In this document: positions 44,980-55,551 of the stretch, piece by piece | Layout: each line of letters starts with the position of its first letter | Numbering within the stretch: the first letter of the stretch is position 1 | NCBI RefSeq assembly: GCF_001280085.1 | Contig: NZ_LGED01000249.1 | Location: 1-61,412 of the forward strand | DNA length: 61,412 nucleotides | Direction of reading: 5' to 3' | From: Saccharothrix sp. NRRL B-16348 | Lineage (GTDB): Bacteria; Actinomycetota; Actinomycetes; Mycobacteriales; Pseudonocardiaceae | Notes under the pieces: model-generated | What the model saw: the letters and a program-made list of their open reading frames with translations, nothing else | What the model was told of the DNA's origin: nothing | The model's database searches: none | Position numbers and translations under genes: made by a program

Positions 44980-46185
44980 TTAGGTGCCCAGTTGGTCCGA
45001 CAAGAACTCAACTGTCCGACGCCACGCGTCGGCGCGCGCGGCGGCCGTGGCGGCGGGCGTGCCGCCCATCGCGAACCGCACGCCGGGGCCCGGCACCACG
45101 ACGTCCGTCGCCGGTCGGTGCGGGGGCCCCGCGATCAGGTGTCCTGCCTCGGGGTACACCACCCGTTCGTGCCGGAACGCGTGGCCACGCCCGGTCAGCC
45201 GGCGCCACGCGACCTCGCTCAGCTCCGCGCACGGCCACGACTCGTCCTGCCCGGATGAGAGCAGCAACACACCGCCTTCGACCCGCTCGACGGGGATCTC
45301 GGCGTCCTCCGGGATGCCGTCGGAGAGGTCGAACGCCGACCGCAGCGGCACCGGCTCACCGTCGACCACCGCGCGGCGCAGTTCCGCCGGGATCGCGTAC
45401 GGCAGGTACGGCAGCGGCCTGCCCTGCCAGGTCCACGACGCGGCCTCGTGCTCCAGCTTCTGCAGCAACCTCGAACCCGGCCCGATGCACTGCGTGACGA
45501 CGCCGCTGCCGACCACGCTCACCACGGCCTTGACCGCCGGGAACGTCGCACCGGCCAACAGCGCCAGCTCACCACCGCGCGATCCGCCGACGACACCGAG
45601 CTTCCCCGCTCGCGCGCCGAGCCACTCCAGCGCGGTCCCGACGTACTCCAGCGGCACCTCTACCAGGTCCTCGGCGACGCCGGGCGCACCGAAGTAGGCC
45701 AGCGCGAGGGCCGCGAACCCGTGCCCGGCGAGCAGCGCCGCGTCCAGCTCGTGCAGCCCGCCCTCGGACCCGCCCAGGACCAGCACGCCGGGGTGCACGC
45801 CCTCGCCCTCGGGCTCGAACAGCACCCCGACCAGGCCGTTCTCGCGCACCTCGGTCCGCCGCACCCCTTCGGGCACGGTCCGCCGGTCCAGCTCCACCTT
45901 GCCGACCCCGACGACCTCGACCAGCGCGGGCCCGGCCGACTCACCCGTCCGGGTCATGGACCAGAACAACCCCATCGGGTCAACGCCCGAGTAGTCGCCC
46001 TCGACCGGCGCGTGCCTGGTCAGGTCCACCACGCCGCGCTCGTCGGCCAGGAACACCGCCGAGGACGACCAGTCGCCCGTGGACGCGCTCACCGTGACCC
46101 GTTCGTCCGGTGGCAGGTCGACGACCCGGACCTCCAGCACGGCATCGAGGGGAGCGCTCCGCGGGTTCACCAGGATTTCCGCCAT
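44980..46185 (-). CDS. Acyl-CoA thioesterase/BAAT-like alpha/beta hydrolase
   Basis: 401 residues. An N-terminal Ig-like domain (about 1-115: [35 protein letters not shown]) precedes an alpha/beta hydrolase domain with nucleophile elbow [15 protein letters not shown], acid region [13 protein letters not shown] and His in [12 protein letters not shown]. This two-domain layout is that of the acyl-CoA thioester hydrolase/bile-acid-CoA:amino acid N-acyltransferase family (peroxisomal ACOT and BAAT in animals). Actinobacterial members are common and of unknown substrate. The stop lies 10 bp from the lpd start. Confidence 0.88.
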   Translation of the reverse strand: MAEILVNPRSAPLDAVLEVRVVDLPPDERVTVSASTGDWSSSAVFLADERGVVDLTRHAPVEGDYSGVDPMGLFWSMTRTGESAGPALVEVVGVGKVELDRRTVPEGVRRTEVRENGLVGVLFEPEGEGVHPGVLVLGGSEGGLHELDAALLAGHGFAALALAYFGAPGVAEDLVEVPLEYVGTALEWLGARAGKLGVVGGSRGGELALLAGATFPAVKAVVSVVGSGVVTQCIGPGSRLLQKLEHEAASWTWQGRPLPYLPYAIPAELRRAVVDGEPVPLRSAFDLSDGIPEDAEIPVERVEGGVLLLSSGQDESWPCAELSEVAWRRLTGRGHAFRHERVVYPEAGHLIAGPPHRPATDVVVPGPGVRFAMGGTPAATAAARADAWRRTVEFLSDQLGT

Positions 46186-46207
46186 CGCGCGTCCCCTCGT
46201 CCTCGCC

Positions 46208-47263
46208 TCACCCGGCGGCGAGTCGCTCCGCCCGGTCTGCCGCCGCCAGGGCGTCCAGCACCGCGTCGAGGTCGCCGTCGAGCACTTGATCCAGGTTATG
46301 GGCTTTGTACCCGACCCGGTGATCGGAGATGCGTGATTCCGGGAAGTTGTACGTCCGCACCCGTTCGGAGCGGTCCACGGTGCGGATCTGCGTGCGCCGG
46401 GCGTCCGACGCCTCCTGCTGCTGCTTCTCCTCGGCCAGCGCGGTCAGCCTGGCCTGGAGCACCTGCATCGCGCGCGCCTTGTTCTGCAGCTGGCTGCGCT
46501 CGTTCTGGCAGGACACCACGATGCCCGTCGGCAGGTGCGTGATGCGCACCGCCGAGTCGGTCGTGTTGACGCTCTGCCCGCCCTTGCCGGACGAGCGGAA
46601 CACGTCGATCCGCAGGTCGTTCTCGTCGATCTCGACCTCGACCTCGTCGACCTCGGGGAACACCAGGACGCCCGCGGCGGAGGTGTGGATGCGGCCCTGC
46701 GACTCGGTCACCGGCACCCGCTGCACGCGGTGCACGCCGCCCTCGTACTTCAGCCGCGACCACACGCCGTCGGGGGTGTCCGCGCGGCTCTTGATGGCCA
46801 CCGTGACGTCCTTGTAGCCGCCCAGGTCGGAATCCGTGCCGTCGAGCACTTCGGCTTTCCACCCGTGCCGTTCGGCGTACCGCAGGTACATGCGCAGGAG
46901 GTCGCCCGCGAACAGGGCCGACTCCTCGCCGCCCTCACCGGACTTGATCTCCAGCACGACGTCCGCGCTGTCGTGCGGGTCGCGCGGCAGGAGCAGTTCG
47001 GTCAGCTTCGACTCCAGCGCCGGGACGGTCTTGGCGAGCTGCTCGGCCTCCTCGGCGAACACCGCGTCCTCGGCGGCCAGCTCACGGGCCGTCTCCAGGT
47101 CGGACCTCGCCTGCTCCAGCTCGCGAGCGGTCTTCACGATCGGGGTCAGCTCGGCGTAGCGCTTGCCGAGTTTCCGCGCGCCCGCCTGGTCGGCGTGCAC
47201 CGAGGGGTCGGCGAGCTTGGCTTCCAGCTCGGCGTGCTCGGCCAGCAGGGCGTCCAGCGTCAC
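46208..47263 (-). CDS. prfA: Peptide chain release factor 1
   Basis: 351 residues. The catalytic GGQ lies in [20 protein letters not shown], and the stop-codon tripeptide is PVT in [16 protein letters not shown] (RF1 class, UAA/UAG). The C-terminal [20 protein letters not shown] and start [20 protein letters not shown] are typical. GTG 47263. Its substrate methyltransferase gene prmC is further downstream, past two inserted genes. A hairpin separates it from rpmE. Confidence 0.97.
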   Translation of the reverse strand: MTLDALLAEHAELEAKLADPSVHADQAGARKLGKRYAELTPIVKTARELEQARSDLETARELAAEDAVFAEEAEQLAKTVPALESKLTELLLPRDPHDSADVVLEIKSGEGGEESALFAGDLLRMYLRYAERHGWKAEVLDGTDSDLGGYKDVTVAIKSRADTPDGVWSRLKYEGGVHRVQRVPVTESQGRIHTSAAGVLVFPEVDEVEVEIDENDLRIDVFRSSGKGGQSVNTTDSAVRITHLPTGIVVSCQNERSQLQNKARAMQVLQARLTALAEEKQQQEASDARRTQIRTVDRSERVRTYNFPESRISDHRVGYKAHNLDQVLDGDLDAVLDALAAADRAERLAAG

Positions 47264-47318
47264 GATCTTGCTCCGGTCTCAGCGTCTGGCGAGGGGTCTG
47301 GCGTGGTGCGGAGACGAC

Positions 47319-47355
47319 AACGGCGTCCACCCGCGAAGTCGGGGTGGACGCCGTC
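47319..47355 (-). terminator. Hairpin downstream of rpmE
   Basis: A 12-bp stem CGGCGTCCACCC / GGGTGGACGCCG, extended to 14 bp with flanking pairs, between the rpmE stop (47363) and the prfA start. Confidence 0.75.
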
Positions 47356-47362
47356 GTGGCAG

Positions 47363-47575
47363 CTACTTGGCGCGCTTGCCGTAGCGGGCCTCGAAGCGCG
47401 CGACCCGGCCACCGGTGTCCATGATCTTCTGCTTGCCCGTGTAGAACGGGTGGCAGTTGGAGCAGATCTCGACGTGGATGGCGCCGGACGTCTTGGTGCT
47501 GCGGGTGGCGAAGGTGTTGCCGCAGCCGCAGGTGACCTCGGTCGTCACGTACTCGGGGTGGATGCCGGTCTTCAA
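47363..47575 (-). CDS. rpmE: 50S ribosomal protein L31, zinc-binding (C+) type
   Basis: 70 residues. [20 protein letters not shown] is the L31 start, and the zinc ligands are CGCG and CSNC ([15 protein letters not shown]), so it is the C+ paralogue that also stores zinc. The start appears to be TTG 47575, with AAAGGA about 8 nt upstream; no ATG or GTG would give the conserved N-terminus. Single gene between rho and prfA, the usual actinobacterial order. Confidence 0.95.
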   Translation of the reverse strand: MKTGIHPEYVTTEVTCGCGNTFATRSTKTSGAIHVEICSNCHPFYTGKQKIMDTGGRVARFEARYGKRAK

Positions 47576-47822
47576 CGTCTTGTCCTTTCCTAAGTGGCCG
47601 CCGGGTCCTCGTTGGGGATTCTTCGAGGTGAACCGGAGCCGGACTCGACCCGACAGTGTGCCAGATCGGCTGTCACCGACTGCAACGCGAGCCCTCGCAC
47701 GCTTGTTCCCCGTGGCTGGTGTCACAACCGCTCGCCGATGGCGGTCGACCATTTGGCGCACGAGGTAACCGCTGAACTACAGACAGCAGCGGTCCACGTT
47801 GCGCGGACGCCACACTGGCCGC

Positions 47823-48233
47823 GTGTTCTGCACTGTCGGGCGTCCCCTGTCACTGACCTCGTGGCTGGCCGTGCCCTTCCTGTTCAGCATCGCCGTCCTC
47901 GGCCTCACCGGGTTGGGTGGCCTGCTGGTGGGTGCTCCGGCACAGCTCGCCCTGACGAGCCCCGTGTTCGGCGCGGGCGTGGCCGTCGGCGTCGCGACCT
48001 CGGGCACGGTCGCGTGGACCGCCCGGTGGCAACGCGCGTGGCTGCGCTGGCCGTACCTGACGGCCGTGCTGGCGGTCGGCGTGCTCCTGGACGGCGTGCG
48101 GGTGCCCGTGGCGGCCGTCGTGGGCTTGGGCGTCCCGGTCACCGCGCTGCTGGTGGCCCAGTACTTCCTGGAACGCCGCCGCACCGCCGAGCTGGCCGAG
48201 GCCGGTCTGGCCTCACCCGCGCCACCCTGCTGA
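47823..48233 (+). CDS. Hypothetical membrane protein
   Basis: 136 residues with four hydrophobic helices (WLAVPFLFSIAVLGLTGLGG; VFGAGVAVGVATSGTVAWTA; YLTAVLAVGVLLDGV; VAAVVGLGVPVTALLVAQYF) and a charged tail. No family recognised. GTG 47823 is chosen; a TTG at 47799 is in frame. It lies on the opposite strand between rpmE and rho, an accessory insertion in the conserved order. Confidence 0.6.
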   Translation: MFCTVGRPLSLTSWLAVPFLFSIAVLGLTGLGGLLVGAPAQLALTSPVFGAGVAVGVATSGTVAWTARWQRAWLRWPYLTAVLAVGVLLDGVRVPVAAVVGLGVPVTALLVAQYFLERRRTAELAEAGLASPAPPC

Positions 48234-48382
48234 CAGGCCCCTGACCAGCCCGAACGGCCTGGCAGCCGACCACCCGCGCCGCAGCCGACCAGCCCGAACC
48301 GCCCGCCAGCCGACCGCCCGCGCCACCGCCAACCCAGGACACGCCCCGGCCCGAGCGCCCGCCTGCCGATCACCCGAGACGC

Positions 48383-48422
48383 CCGAGGGCCCGCCCGGCG
48401 TGACTGCCGGACGGGCCCTCGG
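48383..48422 (-). terminator. Hairpin downstream of rho
   Basis: CCGAGGGCCCG-CCCGGC pairs with GCCGG-ACGGGCCCTCGG around a GTGACT loop, a stem of about 16 bp with one bulge, 14 bp beyond the rho stop. The 150 bp to its left (48234-48382) hold only GC-rich imperfect repeats of the form CAGCCGACC(A/G)CCCG. Confidence 0.8.
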
Positions 48423-48435
48423 TGGTCGGACGCGG

Positions 48436-50511
48436 TCAGTCGTTGTCCGCGCCCGGGGTGGTCTTGGCCACCTGCATCAGGAACTCGATGTTCGTCCGGC
48501 TCTTGCGGAGCCGGTCGAGCAGCAGGTCGATGGCCTGCTGGCTGTCCAGGGCGTGCAGCACCCTGCGCAGCTTGTGCATGACCGCCAACTCGTCCGGCGA
48601 GAGCAGCAGGTCTTCCTTGCGGGTGCCGGACGAGTCGACGTCCACCGCCGGGAAGGTCCGCTTGTCCGCGATCTTCCGGTCGAGCTTGAGCTCGGCGTTG
48701 CCGGTGCCCTTGAACTCCTCGAAGATCACGCTGTCGCCCGCGGACCCGGTCTCGACCAGGGCCGTCGCGATGACGGTCAGCGAGCCGCCGCCCTCGATGT
48801 TCCGGGCCGCGCCCAGGAACCGCTTCGGCGGGTACAGCGCGGTCGAGTCGACACCACCGGACAGGATCCGGCCGCTCGCGGGGGCCGCGAGGTTGTAGGC
48901 ACGACCCAGCCGGGTGATCGAGTCCAGCAGCACGACCACGTCGTGACCCATCTCGACCAGGCGCTTCGCCCGCTCGATGGCCAACTCCGAGATCGTGGTG
49001 TGGTCCGACGGCGGGCGGTCGAAGGTGGAGGCGATGACCTCGCCCTTCACCGACCGCTGCATGTCGGTGACCTCTTCAGGCCGCTCGTCCACCAGCACCA
49101 CCATCAGGTGGCACTCGGGGTTGTTCTTCGTGATCGCGTTCGCGATCGACTGGAGCACCGAGGTCTTGCCCGCCTTCGGCGGCGACACGACCAGGGCTCG
49201 CTGGCCCTTGCCGATCGGCATCACCAGGTCGATGACGCGCGTGGTGAGGATGTGCGGTTCCGTCTCGAGGCGCAGGCGCTCGTTCGGGTACAGCGGCGTC
49301 AGCTTGGTGAAGTCCGGCCGGTTGCGGGACTCCTCCGGGTCGAGGCCGTTGATCTTGTCCACCCGCACCAGCGGGTTGAACTTCTGCCGCTGCTGCTCGC
49401 CGTCGCGCGGCTGCCGCACGGCGCCGATCAGGGCGTCGCCGCGGCGCAGCCCGTACTTGCGGACCAGCGACAACGACACGTACACGTCGTTCGGCCCGGC
49501 CAGGTAGCCCGAGGTGCGGACGAACGCGTAGTTCTCCAGCACGTCGAGGATGCCCGCCACGGGCAGCAGGACGTCGTCGTCGCGCACCTCCGTGTCGGTG
49601 GCGGGACCGGTGTCGTCGCCGCGGCCACCGCGACGGCGGCGGTCGCGGAAGCGGCGACCGCGACGGCCGCCGTCCTCGTCGTCGTCGCCCGGACCGCTCT
49701 GCTGGCGGTTGCGCCCCTGGTCGCGGTCACGGTCACGGCCACCGCGGTCGCCGCGGTCGTCACGCCCGCCGCGGTCCTGCCGGTCGCCGCGGTTGCCGCG
49801 GTCGCCCCGGTCCTGGCGCTGTTCGCGCTGTTCGGAGCGGTCCTGCCGGTCGCCGCGGTCCTGCCGGTCACCCCGGTCCGACCGCTCGGCGCGATCCTGC
49901 CGCTCGACGCGCTCGCCCTGCTGGCGACCGTCCTGGCGGCCGTCGCCCTGCTGGCGGTCGGTCTGGACGCGGTCCGCCTGGACGGGCCGGTCGGCCTGCG
50001 CCGGCTGGGCGTCCGCGGCCGGGGCCTCGGGGCTGCCCGCGGGGCGGTTGGCGGAACGGCGGCGGCGGTTGCCGCGGCGGCCGCCCTCCTCCTCGGCGGG
50101 ACGGTCGGTCACGTCGAGCTGCTGCTGGGTCGGCTTCTCCACCGCGGTGGGAGCCTCGGCGGCCTTCTTCTCCGCGACGGGCGCCTTCTCGACGACCGCC
50201 TTGGGAGCCTCGGCCTTCTTCTCGGCCTTGGGCGGCGTCGCGGCACTGCCCCGACCGGAGGTGCCGCCCTGCCGCTCCTTGATGGCGGCGATCAGGTCGC
50301 CCTTGCGGAGGCCGGCCGTGCCGGTGATGCCCAGCTGACCTGCGAGTTCACGGAGTTCGGCCAGCACCATTCCAGAGAGGCCCGCGCGCTTGCGCGGCGT
50401 GGCGCTGCCGTTCGAAGGGGTGGTCAGAGCGTTCTCCTCGGCTCCGGAACTACTGGCAGCGGGATTGGGAGCAGCAGGAGCTTGGCTGCTCAGTACATCG
50501 GTGTTGGTCAC
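48436..50511 (-). CDS. rho: Transcription termination factor Rho with long RG/RD-rich insert
   Basis: 691 residues, far longer than E. coli Rho (419). Residues about 40-82 form the N-terminal helical domain (LSGMVLAELRELAGQLGITG). Residues about 85-305 are a disordered insert: Lys/Ala/Glu/Pro first, then DRQDRGDRQD and RGG-type runs. The RNA-binding domain starts near 312 (LLPVAGILDVLENYAFVRTS), Walker A is GKGQRALVVSPPKAGKT (Lys449), and the Q/R-loop regions follow. Actinobacterial Rho inserts of this kind are known and raise RNA affinity. GTG 50511. The long upstream gap (to 50855) may be an autoregulatory leader. Confidence 0.97.
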   Translation of the reverse strand: MTNTDVLSSQAPAAPNPAASSSGAEENALTTPSNGSATPRKRAGLSGMVLAELRELAGQLGITGTAGLRKGDLIAAIKERQGGTSGRGSAATPPKAEKKAEAPKAVVEKAPVAEKKAAEAPTAVEKPTQQQLDVTDRPAEEEGGRRGNRRRRSANRPAGSPEAPAADAQPAQADRPVQADRVQTDRQQGDGRQDGRQQGERVERQDRAERSDRGDRQDRGDRQDRSEQREQRQDRGDRGNRGDRQDRGGRDDRGDRGGRDRDRDQGRNRQQSGPGDDDEDGGRRGRRFRDRRRRGGRGDDTGPATDTEVRDDDVLLPVAGILDVLENYAFVRTSGYLAGPNDVYVSLSLVRKYGLRRGDALIGAVRQPRDGEQQRQKFNPLVRVDKINGLDPEESRNRPDFTKLTPLYPNERLRLETEPHILTTRVIDLVMPIGKGQRALVVSPPKAGKTSVLQSIANAITKNNPECHLMVVLVDERPEEVTDMQRSVKGEVIASTFDRPPSDHTTISELAIERAKRLVEMGHDVVVLLDSITRLGRAYNLAAPASGRILSGGVDSTALYPPKRFLGAARNIEGGGSLTVIATALVETGSAGDSVIFEEFKGTGNAELKLDRKIADKRTFPAVDVDSSGTRKEDLLLSPDELAVMHKLRRVLHALDSQQAIDLLLDRLRKSRTNIEFLMQVAKTTPGADND

Positions 50512-50855
50512 ACATGTCCTTCCTGACCGGAGCGCGCCTCCTACGCGTTCCAGCGGACCTGCCGTCCGACGGAATGCGGTGCGGCAGTTTCGTCCCGGTT
50601 CAGGCGGACCTGGCGACGGCGCGGAACGCGCACGAAAGCGGAGTCCTCCGGTGCGGGACTTCGGTCACACGGCGAGCGGGTGCCTTCCAGCGTCGGCCCC
50701 GTCCATACGGCACAGAGCCAAGTCACTGGAGGAATGCGATCCGGAACGAACGTCCGGGCACCACACCGGCGCCCGTGCGCGCGGTGACTGATGGCCCCGA
50801 GGGTAGACGCCGGTCCGGCCGGGTGCAACAACCGGGGCACGGCGCGTCGCATCAC
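50512..50855. other. 344-bp intergenic region upstream of rho
   Basis: No supported gene. The region is more pyrimidine/purine mixed than the coding DNA around it and contains several CGGA-type blocks. It probably holds the rho promoter and a long 5' leader. Rho leaders are often sites of autogenous termination, but no specific structure could be assigned by eye. Confidence 0.4.
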
Positions 50856-51746
50856 TCAGCCGAGTGGCGCAACCCGGACTCCGGCCAGGTCGACCGGCAC
50901 CCGACGCGCCTGGAACCCCGCCGTGTCCACCCGGGGCGGCACCACCCCGTCCGGTGGCAGGGCCAGGACCGTGGGTCCCGCACCGGACACCGCGGCCGCC
51001 ACCCCCGCCTCCCGCAGGGACCGCACCAGCCGCGTCGTCGCAGGCCAGGCGGGTTCCCGGTACGGCTCGTGCAGCCGGTCGTCCAACGCGTCGAGGAGCA
51101 GCGACGGGTCCGCGGTGAGCGCGTGCACGGCCAGCGCGGACCGCCCCGCCGCGAACGCCGCGTCCTCGTGCGGCACCTTCGACGGCAGCAGCCCGCGGGT
51201 GGTGTGGGTCGACGACTCCTCCGCGGGCACCAGCACGACCGGCGTCACACCGGGGTGCGGGTCCACACGGACCGCGCGGAAGCGGTCACCCTGCGTCCAC
51301 GCGATCACCACGCCGCCGAACATCGCCGCCGCCGCGTTGTCGGCGTGGCCCTCGAACTCCGCGGCGAGTTGCAACGCGCTCGTGTCCGACTCGCGACCGG
51401 CGAGGGCGAATCCGGCCGCCACACCGGCCACCACGGCCGCCGCGGACGACCCGAGGCCCCGGGCGTGCGGGATGGCGTTGCGGCACGTCAGCCGCAGCCC
51501 CGGCGCCTCGACGCCGACCAGCTCGCACGCCGCCCGGAACGCGCGCACGACCAGGTGACGCTCGTCGGTCGGCACGTCGGCGGCGCCCTCGCCGGACACC
51601 TCCACCACCAGGCCGCCGTCGGTCACGGCGAACTCCAGCTCGTCGTGCACGCCCAGCGCCATGCCGAGCGCGTCGAACCCCGAGCCGAGGTTCGCCGTGG
51701 ACGCGGGCACGGTGACGCGGACACCGCGGGCGGCCATGGCCGTCAC
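50856..51746 (-). CDS. thrB: Homoserine kinase
   Basis: 296 residues. GHMP kinase fold: [20 protein letters not shown] at the start, the ATP-binding [20 protein letters not shown] (about 92-111), and [16 protein letters not shown] near the end. It makes O-phosphohomoserine for threonine synthesis. GTG 51746 overlaps the thrC stop by 4 nt (GTGA), with CTGGAG as SD. Last gene of the hom-thrC-thrB group, immediately before rho as in mycobacteria. Confidence 0.96.
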   Translation of the reverse strand: MTAMAARGVRVTVPASTANLGSGFDALGMALGVHDELEFAVTDGGLVVEVSGEGAADVPTDERHLVVRAFRAACELVGVEAPGLRLTCRNAIPHARGLGSSAAAVVAGVAAGFALAGRESDTSALQLAAEFEGHADNAAAAMFGGVVIAWTQGDRFRAVRVDPHPGVTPVVLVPAEESSTHTTRGLLPSKVPHEDAAFAAGRSALAVHALTADPSLLLDALDDRLHEPYREPAWPATTRLVRSLREAGVAAAVSGAGPTVLALPPDGVVPPRVDTAGFQARRVPVDLAGVRVAPLG

Positions 51747-52819
51747 GCCAGCTCCAGGGCGGTCGCGACGGCGCCGGGGTCCACCGGCACCGGCTTGACC
51801 TCGGACATGCCGAGCAGGGCCGTGTCGGGGTCCTTCAGGCCGTGGCCGGTGACCGTGCAGACGACCGTGGAGCCCTTCGGCAGCCGACCGTCCGCGACCG
51901 TGGCCAGCAGGCCCGCGACGCTGGTCGCGGACGCGGGCTCGACGAAGATGCCCTCCGTCGAGGCCAGCAGCCGGTAGGCCTCCAGGATCTTCTCGTCCGT
52001 CACGGCCTCGAACAGCCCGCCGGACTCCTCCTTGGCGGCCACCGCGCCGGTCCACGACGCCGGGCTGCCCACCCGGATGGCGGTCGCGATGGTCTCCGGG
52101 TTCGCCACCGGCTGCCCGAGCACCAGCGGCGCGGAGCCCGCGGCCTGGAACCCGAACATCCGGGGCGTGGCGCCGATCACGCCGTCGGCGTGGTAGTCGG
52201 AGTAACCGCGCCAGTACGCGGTGATGTTGCCCGCGTTCCCGACCGGCAGGCAGTGGACGTCCGGCGCGCGGCCGAGCACGTCGCAGATCTCCCACGCGGC
52301 GGTCTTCTGGCCGATCAACCGCACCGGGTTCACCGAGTTCACCAGCGTGATCGGGTACTCGGTCGCCGTCTTGGAGGCCAGCTCCAGGCAGTCGTCGAAG
52401 TTGCCGTCGATCTGCAGGATCTTCGCGCCGTGCGCGACCGCCTGGGCGAGCTTGCCCAGCGCGATCTTGCCGCGCGGCACGAGCACCGCGGCGGTGAGCC
52501 CGGCCTTGGCCGCGTACGCCGCCGCGCTGGCGGACGTGTTGCCGGTCGACGCGCAGATCACCGCGCGGATGCCGCTGGCCAGCGCGTGCGTCATGGCCAC
52601 GGTCATGCCGCGGTCCTTGAACGAGCCGGTCGGGTTCGCGCCCTCGACCTTGATGTAGACGTCGCAGCCGGTCAGCTCCGACAGGTGCTCGGCGGCGACG
52701 AGCGGCGTGCCGCCTTCGTGGAGGGTGACGACCTTGGCGCCCTCGGGGAGTTCGATCCGGTCCGCGTAGGCGTGGATGATGCCGGGCCACCCCGGTCGCA
52801 CGCCCGCTTGGATCGTCAT
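51743..52819 (-). CDS. thrC: Threonine synthase
   Basis: 358 residues. PLP-dependent fold II; the PLP lysine lies in [20 protein letters not shown], the phosphate loop is [20 protein letters not shown], and [20 protein letters not shown] contacts the cofactor. It converts O-phosphohomoserine to threonine. ATG 52819 overlaps the hom stop by 4 nt (ATGA), and its own stop overlaps thrB, so the three genes are translationally coupled. Confidence 0.97.
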   Translation of the reverse strand: MTIQAGVRPGWPGIIHAYADRIELPEGAKVVTLHEGGTPLVAAEHLSELTGCDVYIKVEGANPTGSFKDRGMTVAMTHALASGIRAVICASTGNTSASAAAYAAKAGLTAAVLVPRGKIALGKLAQAVAHGAKILQIDGNFDDCLELASKTATEYPITLVNSVNPVRLIGQKTAAWEICDVLGRAPDVHCLPVGNAGNITAYWRGYSDYHADGVIGATPRMFGFQAAGSAPLVLGQPVANPETIATAIRVGSPASWTGAVAAKEESGGLFEAVTDEKILEAYRLLASTEGIFVEPASATSVAGLLATVADGRLPKGSTVVCTVTGHGLKDPDTALLGMSEVKPVPVDPGAVATALELA

Positions 52820-54123
52820 GTTTCTTCGCCTTCCACCCTCATCACGCTGACCACTTCCCGAACCACGGGCAGCCCGCCGATTTTGTCCACGGTCGACCGC
52901 AGTGCCGCGTCGGTCGCGGCGTGGGTGACGATCACCAGGCTGGCGTCGTCGACCCGACCCTCCTGCCGCACCGCCGCGATGCTCACGTCGTGTTCCGCGA
53001 ACACCGCCGCTACCTGCGACAACACGCCCGCCCGGTCGGCGACGTCGAGGCTGATGTGATAACGCGTCGGCGTCTGGCCCATCGGTCGGACGGGCAGCGC
53101 CGCGTAGGCCGACTCACGCGGACCGCGCCCGCGGTGCACCCGGTTGCGGGCCACCGCGACGAGGTCGCCGAGCACCGCGCTGGCGGTCGGGGCGCCACCC
53201 GCGCCCTGGCCGTAGAACATCATCTCGCCGGCCGCGTCGGCCTCCACGAACACCGCGTTGAACGCGCCGTGCACGCTGGCCAGCGGGTGGGAGGTGGGGA
53301 TCATCGCCGGGTGCACGCGCACTGAGATTCCCTCGGCGCCCTCGGTCGTGACCCGCTCGCAGATCGCCAGCAGCTTCACCGTGCGGCCCAGGGCCTTGGC
53401 GGCGGCGATGTCGGCGGCGCTGACCGCCGCGATGCCCTCGCGGTGCACGTCGGCGGCCGTGACCCGGCTGTGGAACGCCAGGGACGCCAGGATCGCGGCC
53501 TTGGACGCGGCGTCGAACCCGTCCACGTCGGCCGTCGGGTCCGCCTCGGCGTACCCGAGCCGGGTCGCCTCCTCCAGGGTCTCGGCGTAGCTGGCGCCCG
53601 TGGAGTCCATGCCCGAGAGGATGAAGTTCGTGGTGCCGTTGACGATGCCCATCACCCTGGTGATGCGGTCACCGGCCAGCGACTCGCGCAGCGGGCGCAG
53701 CAGCGGGATCGCGCCCGCCACCGCCGCCTCGAAGTACAGGTCGGCCCCGGAGGCGTCGGAGGCCTCGAACAGCTCCGCCGAGTGCTCGGCCAGCAGCGCC
53801 TTGTTCGCGGTCACCACCGACTTGCCCGCGCGCAACGCGGCGAGCAGCAGCGTGCGGGCGGGCTCGATGCCGCCGATGACCTCCACGACCACGTCCACGT
53901 CGTCGGAGGCCACCAGTGCCGCCGCGTCGGTCGTCAGCAGCTCGGCGGGCACGTCGCGGTGCTTGTTCGGCCTGCGCACGGCGATGCCGGTCACCTCGAC
54001 CGGCGCGCCGACCCGCGCGGTGAGGTCGGCCGCCTGGTCGGTGAGCAGCCGGACCACCTCGGTGCCGACCGTGCCGCAGCCCAGCAACGCGACCCTGATC
54101 GGTTTGCCCTCGTGGCTTGCCAC
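52816..54123 (-). CDS. hom: Homoserine dehydrogenase with C-terminal ACT domain
   Basis: 435 residues. NAD(P) fold [20 protein letters not shown], active-site region [20 protein letters not shown] with [20 protein letters not shown], and an ACT domain (about 355-430: [20 protein letters not shown]) for allosteric threonine control. It reduces aspartate semialdehyde to homoserine. GTG 54123 with GGAGGT at 7 nt. Three bases separate it from the lysA stop, so both branches of the aspartate pathway are in one transcript. Confidence 0.97.
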   Translation of the reverse strand: MASHEGKPIRVALLGCGTVGTEVVRLLTDQAADLTARVGAPVEVTGIAVRRPNKHRDVPAELLTTDAAALVASDDVDVVVEVIGGIEPARTLLLAALRAGKSVVTANKALLAEHSAELFEASDASGADLYFEAAVAGAIPLLRPLRESLAGDRITRVMGIVNGTTNFILSGMDSTGASYAETLEEATRLGYAEADPTADVDGFDAASKAAILASLAFHSRVTAADVHREGIAAVSAADIAAAKALGRTVKLLAICERVTTEGAEGISVRVHPAMIPTSHPLASVHGAFNAVFVEADAAGEMMFYGQGAGGAPTASAVLGDLVAVARNRVHRGRGPRESAYAALPVRPMGQTPTRYHISLDVADRAGVLSQVAAVFAEHDVSIAAVRQEGRVDDASLVIVTHAATDAALRSTVDKIGGLPVVREVVSVMRVEGEET

Positions 54124-54126
54124 TTC

Positions 54127-55551
54127 TCATACCTCCAGGCGGAACAGGTCTTCCTCGGTCTCCCGGCGCAGCAGCAACCGGGCCTGGCCGTCCGCAACCG
54201 CGGCGAGCGCGGGCCGGGGCAGTCGGTTGTAGCCGCTGGCCATGGAGTAGCAGTACGCGCCGGTCGCGGCGACCGCGATCAGGTCGCCGGGCGCGAGGTC
54301 GTCGGGCAGCCAGCAGTCGCGCACGACCACGTCACCGGACTCGCAGTGCTTGCCCACGACGCGGCACAGCACCGGCTGCGCGTCCTCGCCCGCGGCGCGG
54401 GACACGAGCCGGCAGTCGTAGACCGCGTCGTAGAGGGCGGTGCGGATGTTGTCGCTCATGCCGCCGTCCACGCTCACGTACCGGCGCACCACCCCCGCGT
54501 CCAGCTCGACGTCCTTGATGGTGCCCACCTCGTACAGCGTCACCGTGCCGGGGCCGACGATGGCGCGGCCGGGCTCGACCGCGATCTTCGGCACGGGCAG
54601 CTCGGCGTGCTCGCACTCCTTGGCCACGATGTTCCGCAGCTGCCTGGCCAGCTCCGCGGGCGGCGGCGGGTCGTCGTCGGCGGTGTAGGCGATGCCGAGG
54701 CCGCCGCCGAGGTCCACCGTGGTCACGTGGTCGAGCAGTGCGTCGCCGTGCTCGTCGCGCAGCTCCGCGAGCAGCCCGATGACCCGGCGCGCGGCGACCT
54801 CGAAGCCGCTGGCGTCGAAGATCTGCGAGCCGATGTGGCTGTGCAGGCCGATCAGCCGCAGCCCGTCGGACTTCAGCACCCGGCGGGCGGCCTCCGCCGC
54901 GTCGCCGGAGGACAGCGAGAAGCCGAACTTCTGGTCCTCGTGCGCGGTGGCGATGAACTCGTGCGTGTGCGCCTCGACACCGACCGTCACCCGGATCATC
55001 ACCGGCTGCACGCGGCCGCGTTCGCGGGCGACCTGGTCCAGCCGGGCGATCTCGTAGAACGAGTCCAGCACGACCGCGCCGACACCGGCCTCGACCGCGG
55101 TGGTCAGCTCTGCGACGGACTTGTTGTTGCCGTGCAGCGCGATCCGCTCCGGCGGGAACTCGGCCCGCAGCGCCACGGCCAGCTCGCCGCCGCTGGCCAC
55201 GTCGATGCTGAGGCCTTCCTCGGCGACCCACCGGGCCACCGCGACGGACAGGAATGCCTTGGACGCGTAGTGCACGCGGGTCGGGTCGCCGAACGCCTCG
55301 GCGTGCTCGCGGCAGCGCGCGCGGAAGTCGGCCTCGTCCATCACGAACAGCGGGGTGCCGTGCTCCTGGGCGAGTTGGCGCACGTCCACGCCCGCCAAGC
55401 GGACCGCGCCGTCGTCGCCGCGTTCGGCGTTGCGGGGCCACACCTGAGGGTGCAGCGCGTCCAATGCCTGCGCGGAGGACGGTCGGTTGCCCGCCGTGTT
55501 CGACGGGACCATGACGTCGGCGTGCCGGGGACCGGCCGGGTGCGCGCGCAT
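54127..55551 (-). CDS. lysA: Diaminopimelate decarboxylase
   Basis: 474 residues. The PLP-binding lysine lies in [40 protein letters not shown] and the Gly-rich [15 protein letters not shown] form the phosphate site; active-site Cys and Tyr lie in [15 protein letters not shown] and [17 protein letters not shown]. It makes lysine from meso-diaminopimelate. ATG 55551 shares its A with the argS stop (TGATG); an ATG at 55512 would shorten the unusual N-terminal tail by 13 residues. Confidence 0.97.
   Translation of the reverse strand: MRAHPAGPRHADVMVPSNTAGNRPSSAQALDALHPQVWPRNAERGDDGAVRLAGVDVRQLAQEHGTPLFVMDEADFRARCREHAEAFGDPTRVHYASKAFLSVAVARWVAEEGLSIDVASGGELAVALRAEFPPERIALHGNNKSVAELTTAVEAGVGAVVLDSFYEIARLDQVARERGRVQPVMIRVTVGVEAHTHEFIATAHEDQKFGFSLSSGDAAEAARRVLKSDGLRLIGLHSHIGSQIFDASGFEVAARRVIGLLAELRDEHGDALLDHVTTVDLGGGLGIAYTADDDPPPPAELARQLRNIVAKECEHAELPVPKIAVEPGRAIVGPGTVTLYEVGTIKDVELDAGVVRRYVSVDGGMSDNIRTALYDAVYDCRLVSRAAGEDAQPVLCRVVGKHCESGDVVVRDCWLPDDLAPGDLIAVAATGAYCYSMASGYNRLPRPALAAVADGQARLLLRRETEEDLFRLEV

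Noticed and set aside
48400..50526. Plus-strand ORF of about 700 residues opposite rho
   Set aside because: Antisense shadow of the rho gene, which has full family motifs; the shadow is Arg/Val/Ala low complexity.
50541..50855. Minus-strand ORF of 104 residues upstream of rho
   Set aside because: No SD, no domain, and biased composition; it overlaps the end of thrB. More likely rho leader DNA.
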